This document shows, one piece after another, positions 27,240 through 34,832 of a stretch of DNA of 64,000 nt. The notes under the pieces were generated by a model, which saw only the letters and a list, made by a program, of their open reading frames with translations, was not told where the DNA came from and made no database searches. Position 1 is the first letter of the stretch. Each line of letters opens with the position of its first letter. Where the stretch lies: positions 3,038,001-3,102,000 of the forward strand of contig NZ_CP138200.1 of assembly GCF_050859025.1 (NCBI RefSeq). The letters are read 5' to 3'. The translations under genes were made by a program, and so were the position numbers. The DNA is from Wukongibacter sp050859025 (GTDB lineage: Bacteria; Bacillota; Clostridia; Peptostreptococcales; Caminicellaceae).

Positions 27240-27410
27240 ATGTTAACTTATAAAATTTATGACAATATATGTAAGGGAATTTTAAGAGCTTTTCTGGAAG
27301 CAGATGGATGTAATAGGCAGTATCGGAAAGATTGGCGTCTCACATGTATGTACTCAAATATGTAAGCATGACGTAGAGATCGGCTTTCTCATCTAGCCAC
27401 TTTATCATAA
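27240..27410 (-). pseudogene. C-terminal tail of a second tyrosine recombinase
   Basis: The minus strand reads WLDEKADLYVMLTYLSTYM followed by DANLSDTAYYIHLLPEKLL, the typical end of an integrase carrying the YLGH...Y motif (G and H altered, tyrosine kept in AYYIHL). A TAG replaces the codon after TYM. Together with the adjacent remnant downstream it looks like part of a tandem recombinase (RIT- or Tn554-like) element. Bases 27411-27590 hold nothing else I can identify. Confidence 0.55.
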
Positions 27411-27594
27411 TAGCGGTAGCACTCGAACTGTATTACCATTTCCACAGGTTTGATTTCAGAGATCAAGGAAATGTCTTGCGATCCATTTTGGTATAGAATG
27501 GACATGCAAGTATAGTAACAAAGCCTGTAGGATGTTAACAATCTTATGAGTTTTTAAGTTTGAATATAAAAGAATTTTAATCGAAAAAAATATC

Positions 27595-27640
27595 TTGACT
27601 TTTGGGTAACGAAAGTGCTATATTTATGTTAGCCAAAAGT
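27595..27640 (+). promoter_or_regulatory. Promoter embedded in an inverted repeat
   Basis: TTGACT (27595-27600), an 18-base spacer and TATATT (27619-27624) form a promoter. ACTTTTGGGTAAC (27598-27610) and GTTAGCCAAAAGT (27628-27640) are inverted copies with 12 of 13 positions matching. One arm overlaps the -35 element and the other lies just past the start of transcription, so binding would block RNA polymerase. The ribbon-helix-helix-type protein encoded directly downstream is the natural candidate. Confidence 0.6.
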
Positions 27641-27655
27641 ATAGGAGGTGAATTG

Positions 27656-27829
27656 TTGGTTAAAAATAAAATGGGTCGTCCAACTGATAGTCCTAAGATA
27701 TTGAGAGTTACAGCAAGAGTCGATGAAAAAACATATAAAATGTTGGAAGATTACTGTAAAATGAACAATATTGGAATGGCTGAAGGAGTAAGGCAGGCAA
27801 TAATAAAGTTGAATGACCATAAAAAGTGA
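27656..27829 (+). CDS. Small CopG/ribbon-helix-helix-like DNA-binding protein
   Basis: The 57-residue protein reads LVKNKMGRPTDSPKILRVTARVDEKTYKMLEDYCKMNNIGMAEGVRQAIIKL. The strand-then-two-helices pattern (ILRVTARVDEKTYKMLEDYCK, then MAEGVRQAIIKL) fits ribbon-helix-helix regulators of plasmids and antitoxins. TTG 27656 is chosen because AGGAGGTG ends five bases before it. The 27602 start lies upstream of the ribosome binding site. No toxin-like partner is adjacent. The strong inverted repeat at the promoter suggests autoregulation. Confidence 0.7.
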   Translation: MVKNKMGRPTDSPKILRVTARVDEKTYKMLEDYCKMNNIGMAEGVRQAIIKLNDHKK

Positions 27830-27953
27830 GAAAAGTGGTGTCCGCCGACAAGCAAGATCACCACTTCACAAAACCCACTATTAAAGATAGCGGTAAATTT
27901 ATTATACCCTGTTTGAGATAGTAATTCAAGAAATTATCACAAGGAGGGAGATT

Positions 27954-28244
27954 ATGTCAACGGAATATATAGAACATCTAAAAGAATTATTTTGCGATAC
28001 TCATGAGGATGTAATGAGGAATTTGCGTGGCAATGATAGGAAGTATAGTGAATTATTAAGAAATAATATAGAAGAAAGTATTAAAATTGAGAAAATACTT
28101 AAATCACTTAATTATGAAGATAGAGGATTTATTCTAAAAAATAAAGATGGCACTGGAAGAATTGAATGGATAGAAAGGGAGACACTCTATTTTCAAGGGT
28201 ATAAAGACTGCATAAAGCTTTTGGATGTTCTTGAGCTTATATGA
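27954..28244 (+). CDS. Hypothetical accessory protein of 96 residues
   Basis: ATG 27954 follows AAGGAGGGAG. The charged, largely helical product (MSTEYIEHLKELFCDTHEDVM...KYSELLRNNIEESIKIEKILKSL...YFQGYKDCIKLLDVLELI) has no catalytic motif that I recognise. It resembles small proteins common in Firmicute mobile regions, but I cannot name a family with confidence. A long copy of repeat A begins 37 bases after its stop. Confidence 0.6.
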   Translation: MSTEYIEHLKELFCDTHEDVMRNLRGNDRKYSELLRNNIEESIKIEKILKSLNYEDRGFILKNKDGTGRIEWIERETLYFQGYKDCIKLLDVLELI

Positions 28245-28280
28245 GAGTTACATAGTAAAATATTATAAATGTAAATAGGA

Positions 28281-28402
28281 ACAGATAAGGTATCAGGCTA
28301 GAACATGTAATTTAGAGCAAACATTCATAAATCTATATATTATGTGTTTTAGTCTGTCACTCCATTTCTCTTTAAACTATGGCAATAAAGATATTTCAGG
28401 TG
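28281..28402. repeat. Repeat family A, long copy 2
   Basis: This is a near-identical direct copy of 71-197 with the core TCAGGCTAGAACATGTAA ending at 28310. The inverted partner arm TTTTAGTCTGTCACTCC lies near 28345-28363. A further partial core (AAGGTGTCAGG) follows at 28411-28421 and provides the start region of the broken zinc-ribbon gene. Confidence 0.7.
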
Positions 28403-28413
28403 TATGATATAAG

Positions 28414-28772
28414 GTGTCAGGGCATTACTGCAAAATATGCGGTGAGATAAATGCAAATAAAAAATTCAGTGGTAAAGGTCATAAAAACCCATATATGCAA
28501 ATCATGTGCTAAATCACCTCAATCAGATAGAAATGAATTAATGTACTTGAGAAAGATTGAAGATATAGAGTTCAGTGAATTCTTTCTTTCAAAGTCGAAT
28601 TTAGATAAACTAAAAAGCTATGCAAAGAATAGTAAATATTCAAAGGTACAAAAACATGCAAAAATAGGTTATTGATAATTATAATGCAAGAATGGATGAA
28701 TACGAGTTTGAAGCTTTCTTAGAAGATGATAAATATTTAGAATCAGAGGATGATAAAGAACTACCATTTTAA
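28414..28772 (+). pseudogene. Frameshifted zinc-ribbon protein gene
   Basis: One frame starts at GTG 28414 with HYCKICGEINANKKFSGKGHK, a CxxC half-ribbon. The next frame continues with HICKSCAKSPQSDRNELMYLRKIEDIEFSEFFLSKSNLDKLKSYAK, the second CxxC and a helical region. A third segment gives MDEYEFEAFLEDDKYLESEDDKELPF to the stop at 28772. Shifts near 28490 and 28665 break what would be one protein of about 118 residues. Function is unknown. Confidence 0.6.
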
Positions 28773-28860
28773 AGCAAGATATTAAAGAATTTTAATATAT
28801 TAAATGATGTAATTGTGGAAGTAAAAATAATTTAACTCATATACTGTGAGGTGCTTGCAG

Positions 28861-29394
28861 GTGAAGTCAATAGCAAATTATATTTCAATAGGGAGAATAT
28901 TTTTTGCCTTTACATTGGTTTTGGTAGAACCATTAAGTATAGCGTTTTTTATAATCTATTTCGTTTGTGGAATTAGTGATATTTTTGATGGATATATAGC
29001 AAGGAAAACTGACACCATTAGTAAATTGGGCGGGAAACTTGATTCAGTCGCAGATTTGATAATGGTTATGATAGTGATGATTATAATATACCCGATTATC
29101 AATTTAACAGTTCAGATCATTATTTGGGTAGTTATAATTGGAATAATCAGAGCCATATCAATGATAATGGTATTTGTAAAATACAAAACTTTTGGGATGC
29201 TTCATACTTATAGCAATAAAATAACAGGACTGATACTGTTTATATTTCCGCCATTACTTGTTTTTGTACAATCTGATATACTATTAATGTATATACTTTG
29301 TGTGGTTTCAAGTATTTCCGCTATTGAAGAATTCTTTATTCATTTATCGTCAAAAGAATTAGAAATAAATAGGAAAAGTATATTTGTAAAATGA
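28861..29394 (+). CDS. CDP-alcohol phosphatidyltransferase family protein
   Basis: The 177-residue membrane enzyme has the complete family signature DGxxAR-(x8)-GxxxDxxxD, which reads DGYIARKT then GGKLDSVAD near residues 44-66. Family members join a CDP-alcohol (usually CDP-diacylglycerol) to an alcohol such as glycerol phosphate, serine or inositol. Four to five hydrophobic segments follow. GTG 28861 is preferred, with AGGTG seven bases upstream. The frame is open further upstream but adds an atypical leader. It lies in accessory DNA rather than by other lipid genes, so the acceptor is unknown. Confidence 0.8.
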   Translation: MKSIANYISIGRIFFAFTLVLVEPLSIAFFIIYFVCGISDIFDGYIARKTDTISKLGGKLDSVADLIMVMIVMIIIYPIINLTVQIIIWVVIIGIIRAISMIMVFVKYKTFGMLHTYSNKITGLILFIFPPLLVFVQSDILLMYILCVVSSISAIEEFFIHLSSKELEINRKSIFVK

Positions 29395-29516
29395 GTAGTA
29401 TTCATGTTTTTATCATTATTAAAAATTAATATGATTTATAAATATAAAACTTATAAAATTAGCTGTCAATCAATGATTGAGGGCTTTTTTAATACTCAAA
29501 TTGGAGGATTTTAATC

Positions 29517-29687
29517 ATGAATTTCTTGAAAAACAAAATCATATTAGGGCTTATATGCATTTTGCTATCCCTAATCATATGTTTTGGCATAACACCACTC
29601 TTGAAGATGGGATCAGTAATACAAGGTATCAGGCTAGAACATGTAAAAGCGTTCATTATTTCTATAAAAACTTATTTTAAATCTTAA
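29517..29687 (+). pseudogene. 5' fragment of a SAF/CpaB-like membrane protein, cut at repeat A
   Basis: ATG 29517 after GGAGGA gives MNFLKNKIILGLICILLSLIICFGITPLLK, the membrane anchor of proteins that normally continue into a SAF domain. After about 35 residues the reading frame runs into repeat A (29623) and stops at 29687. The break at the repeat suggests that the gene was truncated by a recombination event there. Confidence 0.55.
29623..29647. repeat. Repeat family A, short copy 3
   Basis: The core TCAGGCTAGAACATGTAA with flanking AAGGTA matches copies at 81, 28287 and 35561 in the same orientation. It lies 5.9 kb from copy 4 and the two bracket the arsenic operon. Confidence 0.7.
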
Positions 29688-29735
29688 TGTTGTATATCAA
29701 TAGTTGAAATTTTTTATCTTTTAAGAAAAAATATA

Positions 29736-29792
29736 TTGACAAAAGACAAATAAAGTTCTATTCTAAACATAGATACATTGATATATATCTAT
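29736..29792 (+). promoter_or_regulatory. Promoter and ArsR operator of the arsenic operon
   Basis: TTGACA (29736-29741), a 17-base spacer and TATTCT (29759-29764) precede arsR. ATAGATA (29769-29775) and TATCTAT (29786-29792) form an inverted repeat just past the expected start of transcription, the usual place for an ArsR-type operator. Confidence 0.75.
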
Positions 29793-29816
29793 ACGAAAGC
29801 GATAAGGAGGGATTTG

Positions 29817-30137
29817 GTGGAAGAAAAAGTTGAAATATTTAAAGCACTTTCTGATAAAAATAGATTACTTATAATTGATATGCTCTCATGTGGTGAACTT
29901 TGTGCCTGCGACATAATGGAAGGTCTGAATCTTACGCAGCCTACTATATCACACCATATGAAAATACTAGGGTATGCAAAGCTTGTAAATTCAAGAAAAG
30001 ATGGTAAGTGGACTAGGTATTCACTTAATAAAGAAGTCTTTGATGACTTATGTGGTTTTATTAATTATGTATCATCATATAAAGAAAATTGTATATGTGA
30101 AAATGTTATAAAAAAGAAGTGTAGTGAAGACGACTAA
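29817..30137 (+). CDS. arsR: ArsR-family arsenite-responsive repressor
   Basis: The winged-helix repressor of 106 residues has the metal-site motif ELCACD at the start of helix 3 (GELCACDIMEGLNLTQPTISHHMKIL), close to the classical ELCVCDL arsenite site with both cysteines kept. Arsenite binding would release it from the operator at 29769-29792. GTG 29817 is chosen because AAGGAGG ends six bases before it. The open frame extends upstream through the operator, which is unlikely to be translated. Extra cysteines (ENCICENVIKKKC) occur at the C-terminus. Confidence 0.9.
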   Translation: MEEKVEIFKALSDKNRLLIIDMLSCGELCACDIMEGLNLTQPTISHHMKILGYAKLVNSRKDGKWTRYSLNKEVFDDLCGFINYVSSYKENCICENVIKKKCSEDD

Positions 30138-30159
30138 ATTTAGAGAAAGAGGAAAATAG

Positions 30160-30453
30160 ATGGTTATAAGTATTGACGATAAAGCTATTGATTATTTGGC
30201 TCAAAATGATAAATCGGCTACGATAAGGTATATTAAGCAAGGCTGATGCCATACAGGGAATGTAGATGTACCTACTATACATCTAGGAAAACCTAAAGAT
30301 AATCTGGATGATTATCAAAGAATAAATATTAAGGGAGTTACATTATATGTAATTAGAGATATTGATATAGAAAAAGAAAATTTAAAATTATCAATATCTA
30401 AACTTTTGAAATGGAAAAAACTTACCCTTGAAGGTGGAAGAATAAGAAGATAA
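30160..30453 (+). CDS. CC/Se-motif-type small protein with in-frame UGA, probable selenoprotein
   Basis: ATG 30160 opens a frame of 97 codons to TAA 30451-30453, with one internal TGA at 30244-30246 (codon 29). The product reads MVISIDDKAIDYLAQNDKSA...KQG-U-CHTGNVDVPTIHLGKPKD...GVTLYVIRDI...LKLSISKLLKWKKLTLEG. Small Firmicute proteins of this HesB-like kind carry CC or Sec-Cys at this point, so UGA as selenocysteine gives a Sec29-Cys30 pair. A perfect 8-bp stem with a 7-base loop starts 17 bases after the UGA, where a bacterial SECIS belongs. It sits between arsR and acr3, consistent with binding of arsenic or another thiophilic metal. A simple nonsense mutation remains possible. Confidence 0.65.
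30263..30285 (+). promoter_or_regulatory. Candidate bacterial SECIS stem-loop
   Basis: TAGATGTA pairs perfectly with TACATCTA around the loop CCTACTA, beginning 17 bases after the UGA at 30244-30246. Bacterial SECIS apical loops usually lie about 16-37 bases after the Sec codon. The loop lacks the G of the E. coli consensus, which lowers confidence. Confidence 0.45.
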
Positions 30454-30465
30454 AGGAGAAATATT

Positions 30466-31527
30466 ATGTCACAGGAAAGCAAGAAGCAAGGCGGAGGATT
30501 AGACTTTTTCGGAAGATATCTAACAATCTGGGTAGCATTATGTATTATTGCAGGAGTTGCTATAGGGCAGTTAGTTCCAACATTTCCAGAAACATTAAGT
30601 AAATTTGAATATGCACAGGTCTCAATACCCGTTGCTATTCTTATATGGCTTATGATTTATCCTATGATGCTTAAAATAGACTTTTCAAGTATAATTGAGG
30701 CAACAAAAAAGCCAAGGGGACTAACAGTCACATGCGTAACAAATTGGCTTATAAAACCCTTTACAATGTATTTAATTGCAGTATTCTTCTTTAAAGTAGT
30801 TTTCAAAGCATTTATACCAGAAGATTTAGCAACAGATTATTTAGCAGGAGCCGTACTTTTAGGAGCAGCACCTTGTACAGCAATGGTATTTGTTTGGAGC
30901 CATTTAACTGATGGAGACCCTGCCTATACGCTGGTTCAGGTTGCAGTAAATGACCTTATATTGCTGTTTGCCTTTACACCAATAGTTGCATTTTTGCTTG
31001 GGGTTTCAGATGTAGTAGTTCCCTATGACACACTATTTTTATCGGTAGTACTATTTGTTGTAATACCACTGGCAGCAGGCTATTTATCAAGAAAATATAT
31101 AATCAAAAGTAAGGGATTAGATTATTTTGAAAATATATTCCTTAAGAAGTTTGACAATATAACCATTATAGGACTTTTATTGACGCTTGTAATAATTTTC
31201 TCATTCCAAGGAGAAGTTATAATTAATAATCCACTTCATATAGGATTGATTGCAGTACCACTTATTATACAGACCTTCTTAATATTTATTATTGCCTATG
31301 GCTGGGCGAAGGTTTGGAAGCTTCCCCATAATATTGCAGCACCAGCTTCAATGATAGGAGCAAGTAACTTTTTCGAGCTTGCTGTTGCCGTAGCAATATC
31401 ATTATTTGGACTTCAGTCTGGAGCAGCCCTTGCTACAGTAGTTGGTGTGTTAGTGGAAGTACCATTAATGCTTACACTTGTAAAGATTGCAAATAATACA
31501 AGGCATTGGTTTAAAGCTGAAAAATAG
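30466..31527 (+). CDS. acr3: Acr3-family arsenite efflux transporter
   Basis: The 353-residue membrane protein of the bile/arsenite/riboflavin transporter superfamily extrudes arsenite. It has ten predicted hydrophobic segments and the conserved essential cysteine in GAAPCTAMVFVWSHLT near residue 144. It also shows LIWLMIYPMMLKIDF near residue 63 and IGASNFFELAVAVAISLFG near residue 295. ATG 30466 lies 12 bases after the preceding stop, behind AAGGAGAAA. It works with arsC (reduction of arsenate) and may be assisted by the ArsA ATPase encoded downstream. Confidence 0.93.
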   Translation: MSQESKKQGGGLDFFGRYLTIWVALCIIAGVAIGQLVPTFPETLSKFEYAQVSIPVAILIWLMIYPMMLKIDFSSIIEATKKPRGLTVTCVTNWLIKPFTMYLIAVFFFKVVFKAFIPEDLATDYLAGAVLLGAAPCTAMVFVWSHLTDGDPAYTLVQVAVNDLILLFAFTPIVAFLLGVSDVVVPYDTLFLSVVLFVVIPLAAGYLSRKYIIKSKGLDYFENIFLKKFDNITIIGLLLTLVIIFSFQGEVIINNPLHIGLIAVPLIIQTFLIFIIAYGWAKVWKLPHNIAAPASMIGASNFFELAVAVAISLFGLQSGAALATVVGVLVEVPLMLTLVKIANNTRHWFKAEK

Positions 31528-31577
31528 ATCATACAGTAAACAACTATCTAGAGAATACTATATGAGGAGGAATAACC

Positions 31578-31979
31578 ATGAAAAAGAAGGTAGCATTTGT
31601 TTGTGTTCACAACTCATGCCGTTCACAGATGGCAGAAGGATGGGCTAAAAAATTAGGTGGTGACGTACTTGAGGTGTATTCGGCAGGCACAGAAGAATAT
31701 CCAGAAGTAAAACCGGGTGCAGTACAAGTAATGGAAGAAGCAGGGATAGATATGGGTGAACATCATCCTAAACTTCTAACTGATATCCCAGAAGAAATAG
31801 ATATTTTAGTAACTATGGGATGCAACGTGGTTTGTCCATATGTACCATGCAAACACTCAGAAGACTGGGGACTTGAAGACCCATCAGGAGGACCAATTGA
31901 AGGATTTAGAGAAACTAGAGATATTGTAAAGAAAAAAGTAGAGGAATTAATTCAAAGAGTTAAAAAAGGTGAGTTGTAA
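31578..31979 (+). CDS. arsC: Arsenate reductase, low-molecular-weight phosphatase type
   Basis: The 133-residue enzyme reduces arsenate to arsenite through a cysteine cascade. The phosphate-binding loop CVHNSCRS is at residues 9-16 with the nucleophile cysteine. The second and third redox cysteines are in TMGCNVVCPYVPCKHSEDWGLEDP near residues 80-92. The DP general-acid segment is present. This is the thioredoxin-coupled B. subtilis/S. aureus type. ATG 31578 follows GAGGAGG. Confidence 0.93.
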   Translation: MKKKVAFVCVHNSCRSQMAEGWAKKLGGDVLEVYSAGTEEYPEVKPGAVQVMEEAGIDMGEHHPKLLTDIPEEIDILVTMGCNVVCPYVPCKHSEDWGLEDPSGGPIEGFRETRDIVKKKVEELIQRVKKGEL

Positions 31980-32031
31980 AAATTAAATAATTTAGCGATA
32001 CGCTTAGAATTATAGGTTGAATTTGACAATT

Positions 32032-32068
32032 AAATAGGTAATGGAAAACACTCATTACCTATTTGTTT
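32032..32068 (+). terminator. Terminator-like hairpin between arsC and arsD
   Basis: AAATAGGTAATG and CATTACCTATTT form a perfect 12-bp stem with a nine-base loop, followed by GTTTTA. It should reduce transcription of arsD and arsA relative to arsR-acr3-arsC. Confidence 0.7.
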
Positions 32069-32098
32069 TATATATCAATATTTAAAGGAGGAGAATAC

Positions 32099-32419
32099 AT
32101 GAAAATAGAGTTTTTTGAACCAGCAATGTGTTGTTCAACAGGTGTATGTGGACCGAGTGTAGATGAAAAATTAGTTAAATTAATGGAGAATATAGAATAT
32201 TTAAAAAGGAAATATGAAGGTATCCAAATAGAAAGATATATGGTAACACAGCAACCAATGAAATTTAAGGAAAATGAAAAAGTATATAAATTAGTGAAGG
32301 ACAATGGCAGAAAAGTACTTCCGATAACAACGGTTAATGGAGAGGTTATTAAGACCCGCGGCTATCCAACACTTGAAGAAATGGAAAAAAGCTTAGGAGT
32401 TGAAAAAAGTGGAAACTAA
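32099..32419 (+). CDS. arsD: ArsD arsenite metallochaperone
   Basis: The 106-residue thioredoxin-fold protein has the arsenite-binding cysteines in AMCCSTGVCG (Cys11, Cys12 and Cys17 here), equivalent to Cys12, Cys13 and Cys18 of E. coli ArsD. The extra C-terminal cysteine pairs of some ArsD proteins are missing. ATG 32099 after GGAGGAG gives the canonical start MKIEFFEPAM. Its 3' end overlaps arsA, in line with their known handoff of arsenite from ArsD to ArsA. Confidence 0.9.
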   Translation: MKIEFFEPAMCCSTGVCGPSVDEKLVKLMENIEYLKRKYEGIQIERYMVTQQPMKFKENEKVYKLVKDNGRKVLPITTVNGEVIKTRGYPTLEEMEKSLGVEKSGN

Positions 32420-34178
32420 ATTTATATTTTTCTCTGGAAAAGGCGGCGTAGGTAAAACCTCAATGGCATGTACCACTGGAGTTTATTATGCTGATCAAGG
32501 AAAAAGAACATTAATAGTTACAACAGACCCAGCAGCTAATCTTTCCGATGTATTTGATCAGAATATAGGCCACAAAACAACTGAGATAGATGGAATAAAA
32601 AACTTATTTGCAATGGAAATCGACCCTGATAAGGCTACAGAAGAGTATAAAGAAAGATCCCTTGCACCTATGAAGGAATTATTTGATGAAGAGATGATAA
32701 AAATTGCCAATGAGCAGTTAAGTGGACCATGTACTGAAGAAATGGCTTCCTTTGACAAATTTATTGACTTTATGGATGAAGATTCTTTTGACATAATAAT
32801 TTTTGATACAGCACCTACAGGACATACTATAAGACTCTTAGAACTACCTGTGGATTGGAGTAAACATATCGAAGAAAGTTCAAAGGGAAGCGGGCAGACC
32901 TGTATGGGACCAGTAGCCCTTATACAAGAAAGCAAACAAAAATATGATGCTGCTATTGAAAAACTGAGGAATTCAAATAAAACCGATTTTATATTTGTCA
33001 TGCAACCAGAGCAAACTTCACTACAAGAAACTATAAGGTCATCTAATGAACTAAAAGAATTAGGAATAAATACAACAAAACTAATTATTAATGGGTTTAT
33101 TCCAAAGGAAGAAGCTATCAATCACTTCTTTAAATCAAGATATGATATGCAACAAAGCTATTTAGCAAAGGCTAAGGAAACATTTATAGATATTCCTATA
33201 GTAACAATGGAACTATTTGATTCAGAGCTTAAAGGAATAGAGATGTTTAGAAAAAGTGGTCAAAAGCTGTTTAAATCAAAGTCTAATAGTGAAAGCATTG
33301 ACTGTCTTATTTATCCTCGAAAAGGGAAAAGGAAAAACATATTTTTTTCAGGTAAAGGTGGAGTAGGGAAGACGTCTATGGCCTGTATTACAGCTGTTGA
33401 AACCGCAAGCAAAGGTTACAAAACCCTCTTGATGACAACCGACCCAGCAGCACATATTGGAAATGTATTAGAAAAAAATGTTACCGATGAAATAACAAGG
33501 ATAGATGAAATAGACAATTTGTATGCAGTAAAGATTGACCAAAAGAAAGCAACAGAGGAATATAAGAATATGATATTATCAGAGGCTAGGGAAAAGTTTG
33601 ATAAAATAACTGTAATGGCTATGGAAGAAGAATTAGATTCACCTTGTACAGAAGAAATGGCAGCTTTTCAAAAGTTTGTTGAATATGCAAATCTAGAGGA
33701 TTTTGAAGTAATTGTATTTGATACAGCCCCTACAGGACATACACTAAGATTACTAGAACTCCCAATGGATTGGAGTAAACAAATCCAATTTAAAGCAGGA
33801 GAGTCAGCAGACATAAGTGAAGCAGATGAAAAGCAAAGAGAGAAATTCCAGAGGGTTATAGAAATGCTGAAGGATGAAGAAAGAACTACATTTGCTTTTG
33901 TAATGTATCCTGAGAAAACACCAATCATAGAAGCCTTTAGAGCATCAAAAGAGTTAGAAGCTGTAGGAATAAAAACTCAGCTAGCTGTTGCAAATCTTAT
34001 TATTCCAAAGGAGCAAGCAGTTACCCCTTTCTTCAAGAATAGAAGAAGGATGCAGTTAAAATATTTTGATGAAATCGTAGAGAGGTTTGATAAAGCTAAA
34101 ATACTTCAAGTTCCCATGTATGATAATGAGATTAAAGGTGTTGAGATGCTGAAGAGGATAGGTAGAAATTGCTTTTAA
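32409..34178 (+). CDS. arsA: ArsA arsenite-stimulated ATPase, two-domain form
   Basis: The protein of 589 residues carries two homologous ATPase halves. Each has a deviant Walker A (FFSGKGGVGKTSMA near residues 5-18 and FFSGKGGVGKTSMA near 310-323), a switch II DTAPTGHT motif and the CTEEMA cysteine motif that helps build the metal site. It energises arsenite efflux by a membrane partner, here presumably Acr3. GTG 32409 is preferred because AGGAG ends nine bases before it; TTG 32400 would overlap that site. It overlaps the end of arsD by 11 bases. Confidence 0.92.
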   Translation: METKFIFFSGKGGVGKTSMACTTGVYYADQGKRTLIVTTDPAANLSDVFDQNIGHKTTEIDGIKNLFAMEIDPDKATEEYKERSLAPMKELFDEEMIKIANEQLSGPCTEEMASFDKFIDFMDEDSFDIIIFDTAPTGHTIRLLELPVDWSKHIEESSKGSGQTCMGPVALIQESKQKYDAAIEKLRNSNKTDFIFVMQPEQTSLQETIRSSNELKELGINTTKLIINGFIPKEEAINHFFKSRYDMQQSYLAKAKETFIDIPIVTMELFDSELKGIEMFRKSGQKLFKSKSNSESIDCLIYPRKGKRKNIFFSGKGGVGKTSMACITAVETASKGYKTLLMTTDPAAHIGNVLEKNVTDEITRIDEIDNLYAVKIDQKKATEEYKNMILSEAREKFDKITVMAMEEELDSPCTEEMAAFQKFVEYANLEDFEVIVFDTAPTGHTLRLLELPMDWSKQIQFKAGESADISEADEKQREKFQRVIEMLKDEERTTFAFVMYPEKTPIIEAFRASKELEAVGIKTQLAVANLIIPKEQAVTPFFKNRRRMQLKYFDEIVERFDKAKILQVPMYDNEIKGVEMLKRIGRNCF

Positions 34179-34345
34179 AGATATTAAATTTGAAAAATAT
34201 AGAAGAGAAATGTCTAGTGAAGATTTTTATAATGAAATAGAAAGATTAATAAATTATGGAGAAAAATAAACGAATTGAGTAAACAGAAGCTAAGATCTTT
34301 TAAGAGTAGTCATAAAATGAAATAATGGTAAAAGGGGGATTTATC

Positions 34346-34504
34346 GTGAATTTTTATCATAATCCATATGGTATAGACCGTATTAAGGAAAAAGAAAAAT
34401 TAGAAAATGAAAGAATGGAAAAAATGGAGAAGGCAATAGGTGAAGTGGTAAAGGAGTTAAGAAATATTGGAGACAAATTAGAAAAAATCGAAAAAAGAAT
34501 TTAA
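34346..34504 (+). CDS. 52-residue coiled-coil peptide, unrecognised
   Basis: GTG 34346 is preceded by AAAGGGGG with good spacing. The product (MNFYHNPYGIDRIKEKEKLENERMEKMEKAIGEVVKELRN...LEKIEKRI) is a charged heptad-rich helix. A reading-frame tail without a start (KYRREMSSEDFYNEIERLINYGEK) lies just before it at about 34195-34270 and may be a remnant. No function can be assigned. Confidence 0.45.
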   Translation: MNFYHNPYGIDRIKEKEKLENERMEKMEKAIGEVVKELRNIGDKLEKIEKRI

Positions 34505-34537
34505 CAATAAATTTTCATACTATCTAAAATAAGTCCT

Positions 34538-34580
34538 AAGACCTTGGCCAATTCAGTATTGATTGGTTAAGGTCTTACTT
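34538..34580 (+). terminator. Hairpin after the coiled-coil ORF
   Basis: AAGACCTTGGCCAAT pairs with ATTGGTTAAGGTCTT around a loop of about nine bases. The T run is weak (ACTTTCC). It probably closes the transcript coming from the arsenic operon side. Confidence 0.6.
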
Positions 34581-34730
34581 TCCATTGGATCAGTAGATAA
34601 AATACTTGAATTAAATAATATCTAGTCCAGATATAGACCCAGTTTTCAATTTGGAATATTTTGTAGGAGATAAGGGGTCTTTTATAACTTCGGAAGATTA
34701 GTAGATAGAAAAATTGTTTGTAGTGATTCT

Positions 34731-34777
34731 AAAAAGAGTATTACATCTATTAGAAAGCAAGATGTAATGCTCTTTTT
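34731..34777. terminator. Bidirectional terminator between convergent units
   Basis: AAAAAGAGTATTACATCT and AGATGTAATGCTCTTTTT form an 18-bp stem with one mismatch and an 11-base loop. The arms end in A5 and T5, so it can end transcription from both the left side and the minus-strand XRE gene. Confidence 0.8.
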
Positions 34778-34832
34778 AATATTCATTTCACTTAATCTCA
34801 GAAATAGGAAACAGCGATATGGTATTAGCAAT

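Noticed and set aside
29477..29680. ORF of 67 residues across repeat A
   Set aside because: It is a shadow of the SAF-protein fragment in another frame. The fragment at 29517 has the better ribosome binding site and a recognisable membrane anchor.
30244..30246. UGA in the arsenic operon as an ordinary nonsense mutation
   Set aside because: Not excluded, but disfavoured. The rest of the frame is intact, the next codon is Cys as in Sec-Cys relatives, and a perfect stem-loop stands at the right distance.
34195..34270. Short frame ending INYGEK after arsA
   Set aside because: It has no start codon with a ribosome binding site and is under 30 residues, so it is mentioned only as a possible remnant.
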